Origin: Variovorax sp. Root318D1
GTDB taxonomy: Bacteria; Pseudomonadota; Gammaproteobacteria; Burkholderiales; Burkholderiaceae_C
Assembly (NCBI RefSeq): GCF_001424835.1
Contig: NZ_LMCQ01000012.1
Coordinates: 125,755 to 189,754, forward strand
Direction: 5' to 3'
Length of the DNA: 64,000 bases
The stretch's first letter is position 1. Every line of letters begins with the position of its first letter. The position numbers were made by a program, and so were the translations under genes. Below are positions 31,872 to 44,960 of this stretch, piece by piece. The notes beneath the pieces were generated by a model. The model was not told the DNA's origin, searched no databases, and saw nothing but the letters and a program-made list of their open reading frames with translations.

Positions 31872-33335
31872 ATGTCCTCCCCACACAGCCGCCTGCGCAC
31901 CGAGTGGTGCCCGAGCATTCCACGCGAATTGATGGCCGGTGCCGTTGCCACCTTCGCCCTGATTCCCGAGGTCATCGCCTTCTCTTTCGTCGCGGGCGTC
32001 GATCCGGCCGTCGGGCTGTTCGCATCGTTCGTCATCAGCGTCGTCATTGCCTTCACCGGCGGACGGCCGGCCATGGTGTCGGCCGCCGCGGGGTCGGTGG
32101 CGCTGGTGGCCGCACCTCTGGTGCATGCGCACGGGCTGCCGTACCTGCTGGCGGCGGGCGTGCTGGCCGGCGTGATGCAGATCCTGTTCGGCCTGCTGCG
32201 GCTCGGGGTGCTGATGCGCTTCGTCTCCACCTCGGTGCGCACGGGCTTCGTCAACGCGCTGGCCATCTTGATCTTCGCGGCGCAGATGCCGCACTTCATC
32301 GGAGCCAACACGGCCACCTGGGCGATGGTGGGACTGGGGCTCGCCATCATCTACCTGCTGCCGCGCATCACGAAGGCCGTGCCGTCGCCGCTGGTGTGCA
32401 TCGTGGTGGTCACGCTCGCGGGCCATTGGCTGAACCTGCCGCTCAAGACCGTGGCCGACCTCGGCCAATTGCCCGATGCGCTGCCGGCCTTTGCCTGGCT
32501 GTCGGTGCCAATGTCGCTCGAAACGCTGCGCATCATCGCGCTGCCGGCGTTCGCCATCGCGATGGTCGGCCTGCTCGAATCGATGATGACCGCCAGCGTG
32601 GTGGACGACCTCACCGACACGCCGAGTTCTAAGAACCGCGAATGCAGCGGCCTCGGCATTGCCAACGTTGCGGCGAGTTTCTTTGGCGGTATCGCGGGCT
32701 GCGGAATGATCGGCCAGACCGTGAGCAACGTGCGCTACGGCGGGCGAGGGCGGCTGTCGACGCTGTTTGCGGGCGCGTTCCTGCTGATTCTCATGGTGCT
32801 GCTGAAGCCCTGGGTGTCGCAGGTGCCGGTGGCGGCGCTGGTCGCGATCATGGTGATGGTGTCGGCCTCGACCTTCGACTGGGGCTCGCTGCGCACGCTG
32901 GTGCGCCATCCGCGCATGTCCAGCGCGGTGATGCTCGCGACCGTGGCCGTCACCGTCGCCACCGACAACCTGGCCGCGGGCGTTGCCACCGGCGTGATGC
33001 TGAGCGGCGTGTTCTTCACCTTCAAGGTCGCGCGGCTGCTGCATGTGCATGCCGAAGCTGGAGCTGGCGACGACGGTGTGCGTGTCTACCGCGTGAGCGG
33101 CCAGGTGTTCTTCGCATCGGCCGACATGCTGGTGGATGCCTTCGACGTGCGCGAGATCGACGGCGCGCCGGTGCACATCGACGTGTCGCAGGCCCATTTC
33201 TGGGACGTGACCGCGGTGGCCGCGCTGAACAAGATCGTCGAGCGGCTGCGCAAGCACGGCAGCATGGTCGAGGTCAGCGGCCTCAACCAGGCTAGCCAGG
33301 ACCTGATCCTGCGGCTCGACACGGCGCCCGAATGA
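31872..33335 (+). CDS. SulP-family anion transporter with STAS domain
   Basis: A 487-residue inner-membrane transporter. Around ten hydrophobic segments lie between residues 20 and 390, with the SulP signature region IPRELMAGAVATFALIPEVI and FTGGRPAMVSAAAGSVALVA. It ends with a cytoplasmic STAS domain (about 395-480; VRVYRVSGQVFFASADMLVD). It should move sulfate, bicarbonate or another anion. The ATG at 31872 matches the family start; an upstream GTG at 31821 would add 17 residues. A TACAAT box at 31800-31805 could be the -10 of its promoter, but the -35 is weak. Confidence 0.85.
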   Translation: MSSPHSRLRTEWCPSIPRELMAGAVATFALIPEVIAFSFVAGVDPAVGLFASFVISVVIAFTGGRPAMVSAAAGSVALVAAPLVHAHGLPYLLAAGVLAGVMQILFGLLRLGVLMRFVSTSVRTGFVNALAILIFAAQMPHFIGANTATWAMVGLGLAIIYLLPRITKAVPSPLVCIVVVTLAGHWLNLPLKTVADLGQLPDALPAFAWLSVPMSLETLRIIALPAFAIAMVGLLESMMTASVVDDLTDTPSSKNRECSGLGIANVAASFFGGIAGCGMIGQTVSNVRYGGRGRLSTLFAGAFLLILMVLLKPWVSQVPVAALVAIMVMVSASTFDWGSLRTLVRHPRMSSAVMLATVAVTVATDNLAAGVATGVMLSGVFFTFKVARLLHVHAEAGAGDDGVRVYRVSGQVFFASADMLVDAFDVREIDGAPVHIDVSQAHFWDVTAVAALNKIVERLRKHGSMVEVSGLNQASQDLILRLDTAPE

Positions 33336-33423
33336 GCTAGGTGATTTTCCTCATGAGCCGAGTGGTGCCTTGCATCTAGCCTTTCCAGATCCCGTCGGAT
33401 GTCCGATGAACCGGAAGGCCCTC

Positions 33424-34047
33424 ATGAAAATTCCCGCCCCGGTGCTGACGAACATGCGCCGCACCATCCAGTCCTACGAAGACTCCGCGCGCGAGTACGA
33501 CGCGATCGTGGCGGACCACCCGCCGCCCGAGATCGAGGACGCACTGCGCCGGATGATGGCGCTCGTCCCCGCCGGCGGCACCGTGTTCGAGATCGGTTCC
33601 GGCACGGGGCGGGACGCCGACTTCGTCGAGTCCCTGGGCGGGATCGTCAGGCGCACCGATGCGACGCAGGCCTTTCTCGATCTGCAGGCGGGGCGCGGCA
33701 AGAAGGGCGAGCTGCTCAACGTCGTGACGGATGTGCTGGGCGGGCCCTACAGCGCCATCCTCGCGATGGCCGTGCTGATCCATGTCGATCGCGCGCAGGT
33801 CGCGCCGGTCCTGCGCAAGGTGTTTGACGCCCTCGAGCCCGGCGGCGTCTTCCTCGTGGCCATGCGCATCGGCGAAGGTGAGACCAATGGCGACTACCAG
33901 ACCGTGTACTGGGCGAAAGACCCGTTTGCCGAAGAGCTCGCAGCGGCCGGCCTGCGCTTGCAATGGGAAAGGCAGTGGATCGGCCGCGAGAACGTGACGT
34001 GGGTCAGCTTCCTCGCCTGCCGTCCACGGGAGCGAGTGCAGGCCTAG
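33424..34047 (+). CDS. Class I SAM-dependent methyltransferase
   Basis: A 207-residue protein with the SAM-binding motif I, GTVFEIGSGTGRDADFVESL. A motif IV-like region (PYSAILAMAVLIHVD) and ALEPGGVFLVAMRIGEGE follow. Its target is unknown. The start at MKIPAPVL was preferred because GGAAGG lies 6 nt before it; MNRKALMK at 33406 is an alternative. It is convergent with the liv importer, and its stop region overlaps the livF stop by 4 nt (34044-34047). Confidence 0.78.
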   Translation: MKIPAPVLTNMRRTIQSYEDSAREYDAIVADHPPPEIEDALRRMMALVPAGGTVFEIGSGTGRDADFVESLGGIVRRTDATQAFLDLQAGRGKKGELLNVVTDVLGGPYSAILAMAVLIHVDRAQVAPVLRKVFDALEPGGVFLVAMRIGEGETNGDYQTVYWAKDPFAEELAAAGLRLQWERQWIGRENVTWVSFLACRPRERVQA

Positions 34048-34763
34048 ACGCCCAGGTAGCGCGTCCACAGCGACCGGTCGGCGTCCAGCGCGGCCGAGTC
34101 GCCCTGCCACACCACGCGCCCTCGTTCGAGGATCACGTGGCGGTCGGCCAGCGGCAGCAGGCGCTGCACGTACTTGTCGACCACCAGGATCGCTTCGCCC
34201 TCGGCCTTGAGCGTGGCAATGCAATGCCAGATCTCTTCGCGGATCACCGGGGCCAGGCCTTCGGTGGCTTCGTCGAGGATCAGGAGGCGCGGATGCGTCG
34301 ACAGCGCGCGCGCAATCGCCAGCATCTGCTGCTCGCCGCCCGAGAGCTGGTTGCCCGCATTGGCCTTGCGTTCGGCAAGACGCGGAAACAGGCCGTACAG
34401 CGCCTCGATCGTCCAGCGCGGCGCGCTGCCCGGGCGCGGCCGTGCAAAGGCGCGCAGGTGCTCGTCCACACTGAGGTTCGGAAACACATGCCGCCCCTCG
34501 GGCACGATGGCCACACCGCGCCGGGCAATGGCATCCGGCTTGTGTCCGCCGATGGCGTCGCCGCCGAAATGCACGCTGCCGCGAACCGGTGCCAGCGTGC
34601 CGGTCAGCACCTTCAGCAGCGTGCTCTTGCCCATGCCGTTGCGGCCGAGCAGCGCAAGCACTTCGCCGGGCCGAATGTCCAGGTCGATGCCGAACAACAC
34701 CTGGCTGGCGCCGTAGCCGGCCTCGATGGATTTCGCATCGAGCAATGTGGTGGTCGCGTTCAT
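34044..34763 (-). CDS. livF: Branched-chain-type ABC transporter ATP-binding protein LivF
   Basis: A 239-residue ABC ATPase with Walker A GRNGMGKSTLL, signature LSGGEQQMLAIARAL and Walker B LLILDEATEGLAP. The N-terminal IEAGYGASQVLFGIDLDIR and the PEGRHVFPNLSV segment are typical LivF. It pairs with LivG to power the LivHM membrane channel. Its ATG overlaps the livG stop (ATGA), so it is the last gene of the livKHMGF operon. What the importer carries is not certain; Liv-like systems also import amides, urea and aromatic acids. Confidence 0.9.
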   Translation of the reverse strand: MNATTTLLDAKSIEAGYGASQVLFGIDLDIRPGEVLALLGRNGMGKSTLLKVLTGTLAPVRGSVHFGGDAIGGHKPDAIARRGVAIVPEGRHVFPNLSVDEHLRAFARPRPGSAPRWTIEALYGLFPRLAERKANAGNQLSGGEQQMLAIARALSTHPRLLILDEATEGLAPVIREEIWHCIATLKAEGEAILVVDKYVQRLLPLADRHVILERGRVVWQGDSAALDADRSLWTRYLGV

Positions 34764-35515
34764 GCGTGCCCCTCCGCTTCTGTCCCGAGATAGACCGCCT
34801 GCACGTCGGGATGCCCGCGCACTTCGTCGGCTGTGCCGCTCATGAGCACGCGGCCCTGCACCAGCACCGTGAGCCGGTCGGCGAGGCGGAACACCGCGTC
34901 CATGTCGTGCTCGATCAGCAGGATCGCCATCGATTCGCGCAGCGATTCGATCAGCTCGACCATGCGCGCGGATTCGTCCGGACCCATGCCGGCCATCGGC
35001 TCGTCGAGCAGCAACAGCTTGGGTTCGGCCGCGAGCGCGAGCGCCACGTCGAGCGCGCGCTGTGCGCCGTGCGGCAGCGTGCCCGCGATGCGGTGGCGTT
35101 CGTTGCCCAGCCCCACGCGGTCGGCCAGCGCCACGGCGCGTTCGACCAGGCCGCGTTCGGTCGCGCGCGGCGCCATGAAGCGCAGGCTGCTGCCCGCATG
35201 GGCCTGGGCCGCGAGCATGAGGTTGTCGTGCACGGTTTCCTTGGCGAATACGCGCGTCACCTGAAAGCAGCGCGACATGCCGGCCGCCACGCGCTGGTGG
35301 TCCTTGAAGCCGGTGATGTCCTTCTCGTCGAGCAGGATGCGTCCGGCGTCGGCCTTGAGCAGCCCGGTGATCAGGTTCACCAGCGTGGTCTTGCCCGCGC
35401 CGTTCGGCCCGATGAGCGCATGCACTTCGCCGCGCTCCACCGTGAGGTTTACGTGGTCGGTCGCGAGCAAGCCGCCGAAGCGCTTGACCAACCCTTCGAT
35501 TCTGAAAAGACTCAT
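34760..35515 (-). CDS. livG: Branched-chain-type ABC transporter ATP-binding protein LivG
   Basis: A 251-residue ABC ATPase. It has GGLLATDHVNLTVERGEVHA, Walker A GPNGAGKTTLVN, the LivG-type RCFQVTRVFAKETVHDNLML, Walker B LLLLDEPMAGMGP and the switch His in LLIEHDMDAVFRLAD. The signature LSGGQ is degenerate here (LPHGAQRALDVAL), which is common in LivG proteins but worth noting. It overlaps livM by 4 nt and livF by 4 nt. It works with LivF at the cytoplasmic face of the importer. Confidence 0.9.
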   Translation of the reverse strand: MSLFRIEGLVKRFGGLLATDHVNLTVERGEVHALIGPNGAGKTTLVNLITGLLKADAGRILLDEKDITGFKDHQRVAAGMSRCFQVTRVFAKETVHDNLMLAAQAHAGSSLRFMAPRATERGLVERAVALADRVGLGNERHRIAGTLPHGAQRALDVALALAAEPKLLLLDEPMAGMGPDESARMVELIESLRESMAILLIEHDMDAVFRLADRLTVLVQGRVLMSGTADEVRGHPDVQAVYLGTEAEGHA

Positions 35516-36498
35516 GTTGTTGCCTTGCTCCCTCGCCCCTCTGGGGAGAGGATTGGGGTGAAGGGCAAGCGGCGCTTGTACAAGGCTGCGAGTCCCTTGG
35601 GCGCCCACAGAGCAACAGCAATCAACAACAATCCAAGCGGCATGTGCCAATGCTCCGTGTGCTGCTTCAACGCCTCCTCGAGCACCAGCCAGACCACGGC
35701 ACCCACAGGCCCGCCCCAGCTGCGCCCGAGCCCGCCGATGACGACCATCACCAGCAGCGTGGCCGACTGCGTCCAGTGCATCGTCGCCGGGCTCACGAAG
35801 CCATTGCCGCCCGCGAGCAGCGCGCCGGCCAGCCCTGCAATGGCGCCGGCAATCGCAAAGGCCACCAGCTGCAGCCTGAACACCGGATAGCCCAGCGCAC
35901 GCATGCGCGTCTCGTTGTCGCGGATGCCCATCAGCGCATGGCCGAAGCGCGATTGCGTCGCGCGGTGCAGCCACCAGAGCGCGAGAGCAACCAGCGCCAG
36001 AACCACCCAGTAGAAGTTCGACTCGTTGCCGAGGTCCAGCCCCGGCAGCAGCGTCGGCCGGCTCATCAGCGTGTAGCCGTCGTCGCCGCCGTAGCGGCGC
36101 AGCGACACCACCACGAAGTACAGCATCTGCGCGAAAGCCAGCGTGGTCATGATGAAGTAGACGCCGCGCGTGCGCAGCGCCACCGTACCGATCAGCGCCG
36201 CGACGAGGCCGGCGACGAGCGCGGCCGCCGGCCACATCACCCAGGCCGACACCACGCCCGCGTCGCTGAGCGCCACCACCGTGTAGGCGCCCATGCCGAT
36301 GAAGCCCGCATGCCCGAGCGCCACCATGCCGCCGAAGCCGAGGATGAAGTTGAGGCTGGCCGCGGCCAGCGCCACCACCAGCACGCGCCGCACGAAGCCG
36401 ATGTAGAACTCGATCCCGAACAGCGGCGCGACCAGCGGAAAGGCCGCGAGCACCAGCAGGAGCAGCCCGAGGCCGATATAGCGTGAGGAAGATTTCAT
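35512..36498 (-). CDS. livM: Branched-chain-type ABC transporter permease LivM
   Basis: A 328-residue permease with about nine hydrophobic segments. Family motifs include FILGFGGMVALGHAGFIGMG, TRGVYFIMTTLAFAQMLYFV and the EAA-like loop LMGIRDNETRMRALGYPVFR. The C-terminus LPFTPILSPEGRGSKATT is not conserved sequence: it is read out of a GC-rich palindromic repeat at 35530-35564, which seems to have replaced or extended the natural end. The stop overlaps the livG start. It forms the channel with LivH. Confidence 0.9.
   Translation of the reverse strand: MKSSSRYIGLGLLLLVLAAFPLVAPLFGIEFYIGFVRRVLVVALAAASLNFILGFGGMVALGHAGFIGMGAYTVVALSDAGVVSAWVMWPAAALVAGLVAALIGTVALRTRGVYFIMTTLAFAQMLYFVVVSLRRYGGDDGYTLMSRPTLLPGLDLGNESNFYWVVLALVALALWWLHRATQSRFGHALMGIRDNETRMRALGYPVFRLQLVAFAIAGAIAGLAGALLAGGNGFVSPATMHWTQSATLLVMVVIGGLGRSWGGPVGAVVWLVLEEALKQHTEHWHMPLGLLLIAVALWAPKGLAALYKRRLPFTPILSPEGRGSKATT
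35530..35564. repeat. Dispersed palindromic repeat inside the livM 3' end
   Basis: CCCTCGCCCCTCTGGGGAGA followed by GGATTGGGGTGAAGGG is the kind of short repeat that reads TPxLSPEGRG in one frame and is found many times at gene boundaries in beta-proteobacteria. CCCC-TCT-GGGG can form a hairpin. Here it is translated as the last residues of LivM. It was recognised by eye; copy number in this genome cannot be seen. Confidence 0.5.
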
Positions 36499-37415
36499 GC
36501 GCGTGCCGAGAACAGGCCCGAGGGCCGGAAGATCAAGACGATCACCATCAGCGCGTACATCGCGACTTCGGCGAACAGCGGCCCCAGGTCGGCGGCCGTG
36601 GCGGGCGGCAGCGTGGCGCGCAGCAGCATCGGCACGAAGGCGCGGCCGATGGTGTCGACCACGCCCACCAAGAGGGCGGCCACGAAGGCGCCGCGCACCG
36701 AACCGATGCCGCCGATCACCAGCACCACCAGCGCCGGAATCAGGATGGCCTCGCCCATGCCGACCTGCACCGCGACGATCGGCCCCATCAGCGCGCCGGC
36801 CAGCGCGGCCAGCGCCGCACCGAGCAGGAACACGCCGTTGAAGATGCGGCCCACGCGCACGCCCATCAGCTCGGCCATCGGCCGGTCGGAGGCGCCCGCG
36901 CGTACCCGCATGCCGATGCGCGTGTGGTTGACCAGCAGGTAGAGCGCGAGCGCCACCAGCAGTCCGCCGACCAGGATGACCAGGCGGTAGGCCGGATACG
37001 GCAAGCCGTCGATCAGGTTCACCGGCCCCGAAAGCGCTGCGGGTGTCGGCGCCATCACGGGCGAGGGTCCCCAGGCCATCGTCACGATGTCGTCGGCCAC
37101 CAGGATCACGCCGAAAGTGGCGAGCACCTGCGCGAGGTGGTCGCGTGTGTAGAGGCGGCGCATCAGCAGCACTTCGAGCAGCAGCGCCACCACGACGGTG
37201 ACCGCCACCGCAATGACGATGGCCGCCGTGAACGAGCCGGTGCGCGTGTGCGCCTCGGCCGCCACGTAGGCGCCCGACATGAAGAGCGAGCCATGCGCGA
37301 GGTTCAGCACGTCCATGATGCCGAACACCAGCGTGAGCCCCGCCGCCAGCAGGAACAGCATCAACCCATAGCCGAGGCCATTGAGCAGCTGCTCGAGAAC
37401 GAGGATGCCGCTCAC
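36495..37415 (-). CDS. livH: Branched-chain-type ABC transporter permease LivH
   Basis: A 306-residue permease with eight or so membrane segments. Signature parts are LLAAGLTLVFGIMDVLNLAH, ARVRAGASDRPMAELMGVRV-like loop sequence and VQVGMGEAILIPALVVLVIG. The start chosen is GTG at 37415, giving MSGILVLEQLLNG, which matches the family opening and overlaps the livK stop as GTGA; a GTG 12 nt upstream is possible. It also overlaps livM by 4 nt. With LivM it forms the transport channel. Confidence 0.88.
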   Translation of the reverse strand: MSGILVLEQLLNGLGYGLMLFLLAAGLTLVFGIMDVLNLAHGSLFMSGAYVAAEAHTRTGSFTAAIVIAVAVTVVVALLLEVLLMRRLYTRDHLAQVLATFGVILVADDIVTMAWGPSPVMAPTPAALSGPVNLIDGLPYPAYRLVILVGGLLVALALYLLVNHTRIGMRVRAGASDRPMAELMGVRVGRIFNGVFLLGAALAALAGALMGPIVAVQVGMGEAILIPALVVLVIGGIGSVRGAFVAALLVGVVDTIGRAFVPMLLRATLPPATAADLGPLFAEVAMYALMVIVLIFRPSGLFSARA

Positions 37416-38617
37416 TTGAGAGGACACTTGTCGGCGTACGAGTCGCCGTAGTTCGTAAGAACCGTGTTGATCAGCTTGTTCGTGACCTTGCCCTGCGCGT
37501 CCTTGCCGATCACGCGCAGGTAGAAGTTCTCGACCGGATAGTGGTTGTTCGCGTACTTGAAATTGCCGCGCGTCGAGGCATAGCTGGCCTTCTTCAGCGC
37601 GGCCACCACGGCTTCGCGGTTCTGCGCGTTGCCGCCGGCCTGCTTCACGGCGGCGTCCATCGCAAGGATCGCGTCATAGGCCTGCGCCGCATACACCGAC
37701 GGATAGCGGCCGTTGTATTCCTTGCGGAACGCGGCCACGAAAGCCTTGTTGGCCGCGTTGTCGAGGTCGTGCGCCCAGTGCGAGGTGTTGAACAAACCGA
37801 GCATCGGCTCGCCCACGGCGCCGATCACGTCTTCGTCGGCCGAGAAGCCGCTGGTCACCAGCGTGATGTCTTTCGACAAGCCCGCGCCCACGAACTGCTT
37901 GATGAAGTTGATGCCCATCGCGCCGGGCAGGAAGAAGTAGATCGAGTCGGGCTTGGCCGCGCGCAGCTGTGCGAGTTCGGCGGCGTAGTCGATCTGGCCG
38001 AGCTTGGTGTAGAGCTCGTCGGCCACCTGGCCCTTGAACTGGCGCTTGAAGCCGCCGAGGGCATCCTTGCCGGCGGGATAGTTGGGCGCAATGAGCACGG
38101 TCTTCTTGAAGCCGCGGTCTTGTGCGAACTTGCCGGCGGCCTCGTGGAACTGGTCGTTCTGGTAGGCGGTGCCGAAGAAGTACGCATTGCATTGGGCGCC
38201 TGCGAACTGGCTCGGGCCGGCATTGGCCGAGAGGTACGGGACCTTGGCGTTGAACAGCGTCGGGCCCACGGCCAGCGCCACGTTGGAGCCGATGGGGCCG
38301 CTGAAGATATCGATCTTGTCGCGCTGGATCATGCGGTCGACCAGCTGCTTGGCCTGGTCGGGGCTGCCGGCCATGTCGGCCTGCACGAACTCGACGTCCT
38401 GTCCGCCGAGCTTGCCGCCCAGCTGCTTGATGCCGAGCGCAAAACCGTCACGCGCCTCGGCGCCCAAGGCCGCGAACGGGCCCGAGATGTCGAGCGCCAG
38501 GCCCACTTTCACGGGCGCGGCCACGGCGGATGCTGCGCCGCCAAGGGCTGCGCCACAGAGCAGCAGCGAAAGCAGGGTGCGCGGCAGCGCGGACGACTTC
38601 GGGGACGGATGGCTCAT
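37412..38617 (-). CDS. livK: Branched-chain-type ABC transporter substrate-binding protein
   Basis: A 401-residue periplasmic binding protein of the type I fold. A Sec signal runs through LLSLLLCGAALGGAASAVAA. The mature protein begins PVKVGLALDISGPFAALGAE and has the hinge/ligand regions IFSGPIGSNVALAVGPTLFN and GPSQFAGAQCNAYFFGT. The start is supported by GGAG 9 nt upstream. It is the first gene of livKHMGF, and a consensus-like promoter lies 87-114 nt before it. The ligand cannot be read. Proteins of this subgroup also bind aromatic acids, so branched-chain amino acids are only the default guess. Confidence 0.88.
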   Translation of the reverse strand: MSHPSPKSSALPRTLLSLLLCGAALGGAASAVAAPVKVGLALDISGPFAALGAEARDGFALGIKQLGGKLGGQDVEFVQADMAGSPDQAKQLVDRMIQRDKIDIFSGPIGSNVALAVGPTLFNAKVPYLSANAGPSQFAGAQCNAYFFGTAYQNDQFHEAAGKFAQDRGFKKTVLIAPNYPAGKDALGGFKRQFKGQVADELYTKLGQIDYAAELAQLRAAKPDSIYFFLPGAMGINFIKQFVGAGLSKDITLVTSGFSADEDVIGAVGEPMLGLFNTSHWAHDLDNAANKAFVAAFRKEYNGRYPSVYAAQAYDAILAMDAAVKQAGGNAQNREAVVAALKKASYASTRGNFKYANNHYPVENFYLRVIGKDAQGKVTNKLINTVLTNYGDSYADKCPLK

Positions 38618-38703
38618 GGATTCTCCGGGCAAAGGAAGGGTGAAACGACGCCCCGGTGCCGCGCCATGCAGCACCGATGACATTAAACCGTTGATAGCTA
38701 AAT

Positions 38704-38731
38704 ACTTTAACCATAAACAATTCGGTGTCAA
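38704..38731 (-). promoter_or_regulatory. Promoter of the liv operon
   Basis: On the minus strand, a perfect TTGACA (38731-38726) is followed after 16 nt by TAAAGT (38709-38704). The surrounding stretch is markedly AT-rich compared with the window. It reads toward livK, about 87 nt before the start codon. Confidence 0.6.
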
Positions 38732-38733
38732 CG

Positions 38734-38743
38734 GTGCTAGCAC
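38734..38743. promoter_or_regulatory. Perfect 10-bp palindrome next to the liv -35 box
   Basis: GTGCTAGCAC lies 2 nt upstream of the TTGACA box. A related half GGTGCC occurs 12 nt further out. The position is suited to a regulator site; no regulator is encoded next to the operon. Confidence 0.35.
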
Positions 38744-38812
38744 GAATGGTGCCAATGCCTCGTGTCACTTCCTGGTGCGCGGGAGTCCTTTTCCAGGGGA
38801 CTTCGCGCTGGT

Positions 38813-43913
<5,101 letters not shown>

Positions 43914-43995
43914 CGTCGCCTCCAGGTTATTGGTAGAAGTTTTCAGGGCAACCCATTCCTCGACCGCTCCCTGGTGCGCGCGCAGGACGCACCCC

Positions 43996-44021
43996 GGCAG
44001 GCGACGGGTCCATCGCCTACC
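43996..44021 (-). other. Inverted repeat between the aldolase and multidomain genes
   Basis: GGTAGGCGATGG and CCGTCGCCTGCC (minus strand) pair over up to 12 bp with two U-G pairs across a very short loop. It lies in the 153-nt gap after the aldolase stop and has no T-run. It may stabilise or end the upstream mRNA by a Rho-dependent route. Confidence 0.35.
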
Positions 44022-44066
44022 GTGCTGACTTCTTGTTGTGTTCTTGCGCCGGCGCTTTTCTTTGTC

Positions 44067-44918
44067 TTACTTCGCGCCGCTCGATTCGTAGAGGGCCCAG
44101 GCCGCCTCGGCGCTCGCACCGCGGTGGATCATGGCCATCAGCGCACTCACCACCGCCGAAGGATTCGCGTGCTGGTAGACGTTGCGCCCGTACACCATGC
44201 CGACCGCGCCCTGGTCCAACAGCGCGCGCGAGCGCGCGAACACCTGCTGCAGGTCTTCGCGACCGCCGCCGCGCACGAGCACGGGGCAGCGCGCGGCCTG
44301 CACCACGCGGTGAAAGTCCTTCGGGTCGCTGGTCGGATCGGCTTTGACGATGTCGGCACCCATCTCGCGTGCGAGGCGCACCAGCGTCACGATCTTCTCG
44401 GCGTCGCCGTCGACCTGGTAGCGACTGCCGGGGGTGGGCGACTGCATTACCAGCGGTTCGATCATCAGCGGCATGCCGTAGCGGTCGCAATCGGCGCGCA
44501 CGCGCGCGATGTTCTGCACACACTGGCGGAACAGATCGGGCTCGTTCGGCAGCATGAACAGATTCACGACGACGCAGGCCGCATCGCGCTGCACGGCGGG
44601 CAACACCGGATCGTGCTCGTTCTGCAGCTGGGCCCACATTGCGCGGTGCAGCGTGGCGTTGTAGGGGTTGCCCATGTCGATGCGCATCACGAGCGCGGGC
44701 TTGTCACGGCCGGGTCGGTCCTGCAGCAGGTCGGACTGGCCGTAGTTGAGCTGGATCGCATCGGGGCCGGCGGCCAGGAGCTTGTCCATGACCTGGGGCA
44801 TGTCCTCCAGGCCGTCGAGGAATGAGGGCTCGTTGCACACGCCGTGGTCCAGGGCGATGTCCAGGCAGCGGCCGTTGGTGAGCAAGCGGTTGAGCCGCGC
44901 GGTCTTGTCTTTCGACAT
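44067..44918 (-). CDS. DhnA-type class I aldolase (FBP aldolase / LsrF-like)
   Basis: A 283-residue TIM-barrel aldolase of the DeoC/FbaB/LsrF group. The opening TNGRCLDIALDHGVCNEPSF is the family start. The Schiff-base lysine is K192 in MGADIVKADPTSDPKDF, and the phosphate-binding end is CPVLVRGGGRE and GAVGMVYGRNVYQHANP. It should cleave or thiolyse a ketose phosphate. AAGGAG lies about 10 nt before the ATG. It is the last gene of the leftward sugar operon, 42 nt after the aldo/keto reductase. The substrate probably comes from the kinase and dehydrogenase of the rightward arm. LsrF (autoinducer-2 breakdown) is a relative, but other lsr features are missing. Confidence 0.82.
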   Translation of the reverse strand: MSKDKTARLNRLLTNGRCLDIALDHGVCNEPSFLDGLEDMPQVMDKLLAAGPDAIQLNYGQSDLLQDRPGRDKPALVMRIDMGNPYNATLHRAMWAQLQNEHDPVLPAVQRDAACVVVNLFMLPNEPDLFRQCVQNIARVRADCDRYGMPLMIEPLVMQSPTPGSRYQVDGDAEKIVTLVRLAREMGADIVKADPTSDPKDFHRVVQAARCPVLVRGGGREDLQQVFARSRALLDQGAVGMVYGRNVYQHANPSAVVSALMAMIHRGASAEAAWALYESSGAK

Positions 44919-44960
44919 GGGAAAGAACTCCTTGTTGGGGGCGGAAATGAAGAGGGGATA

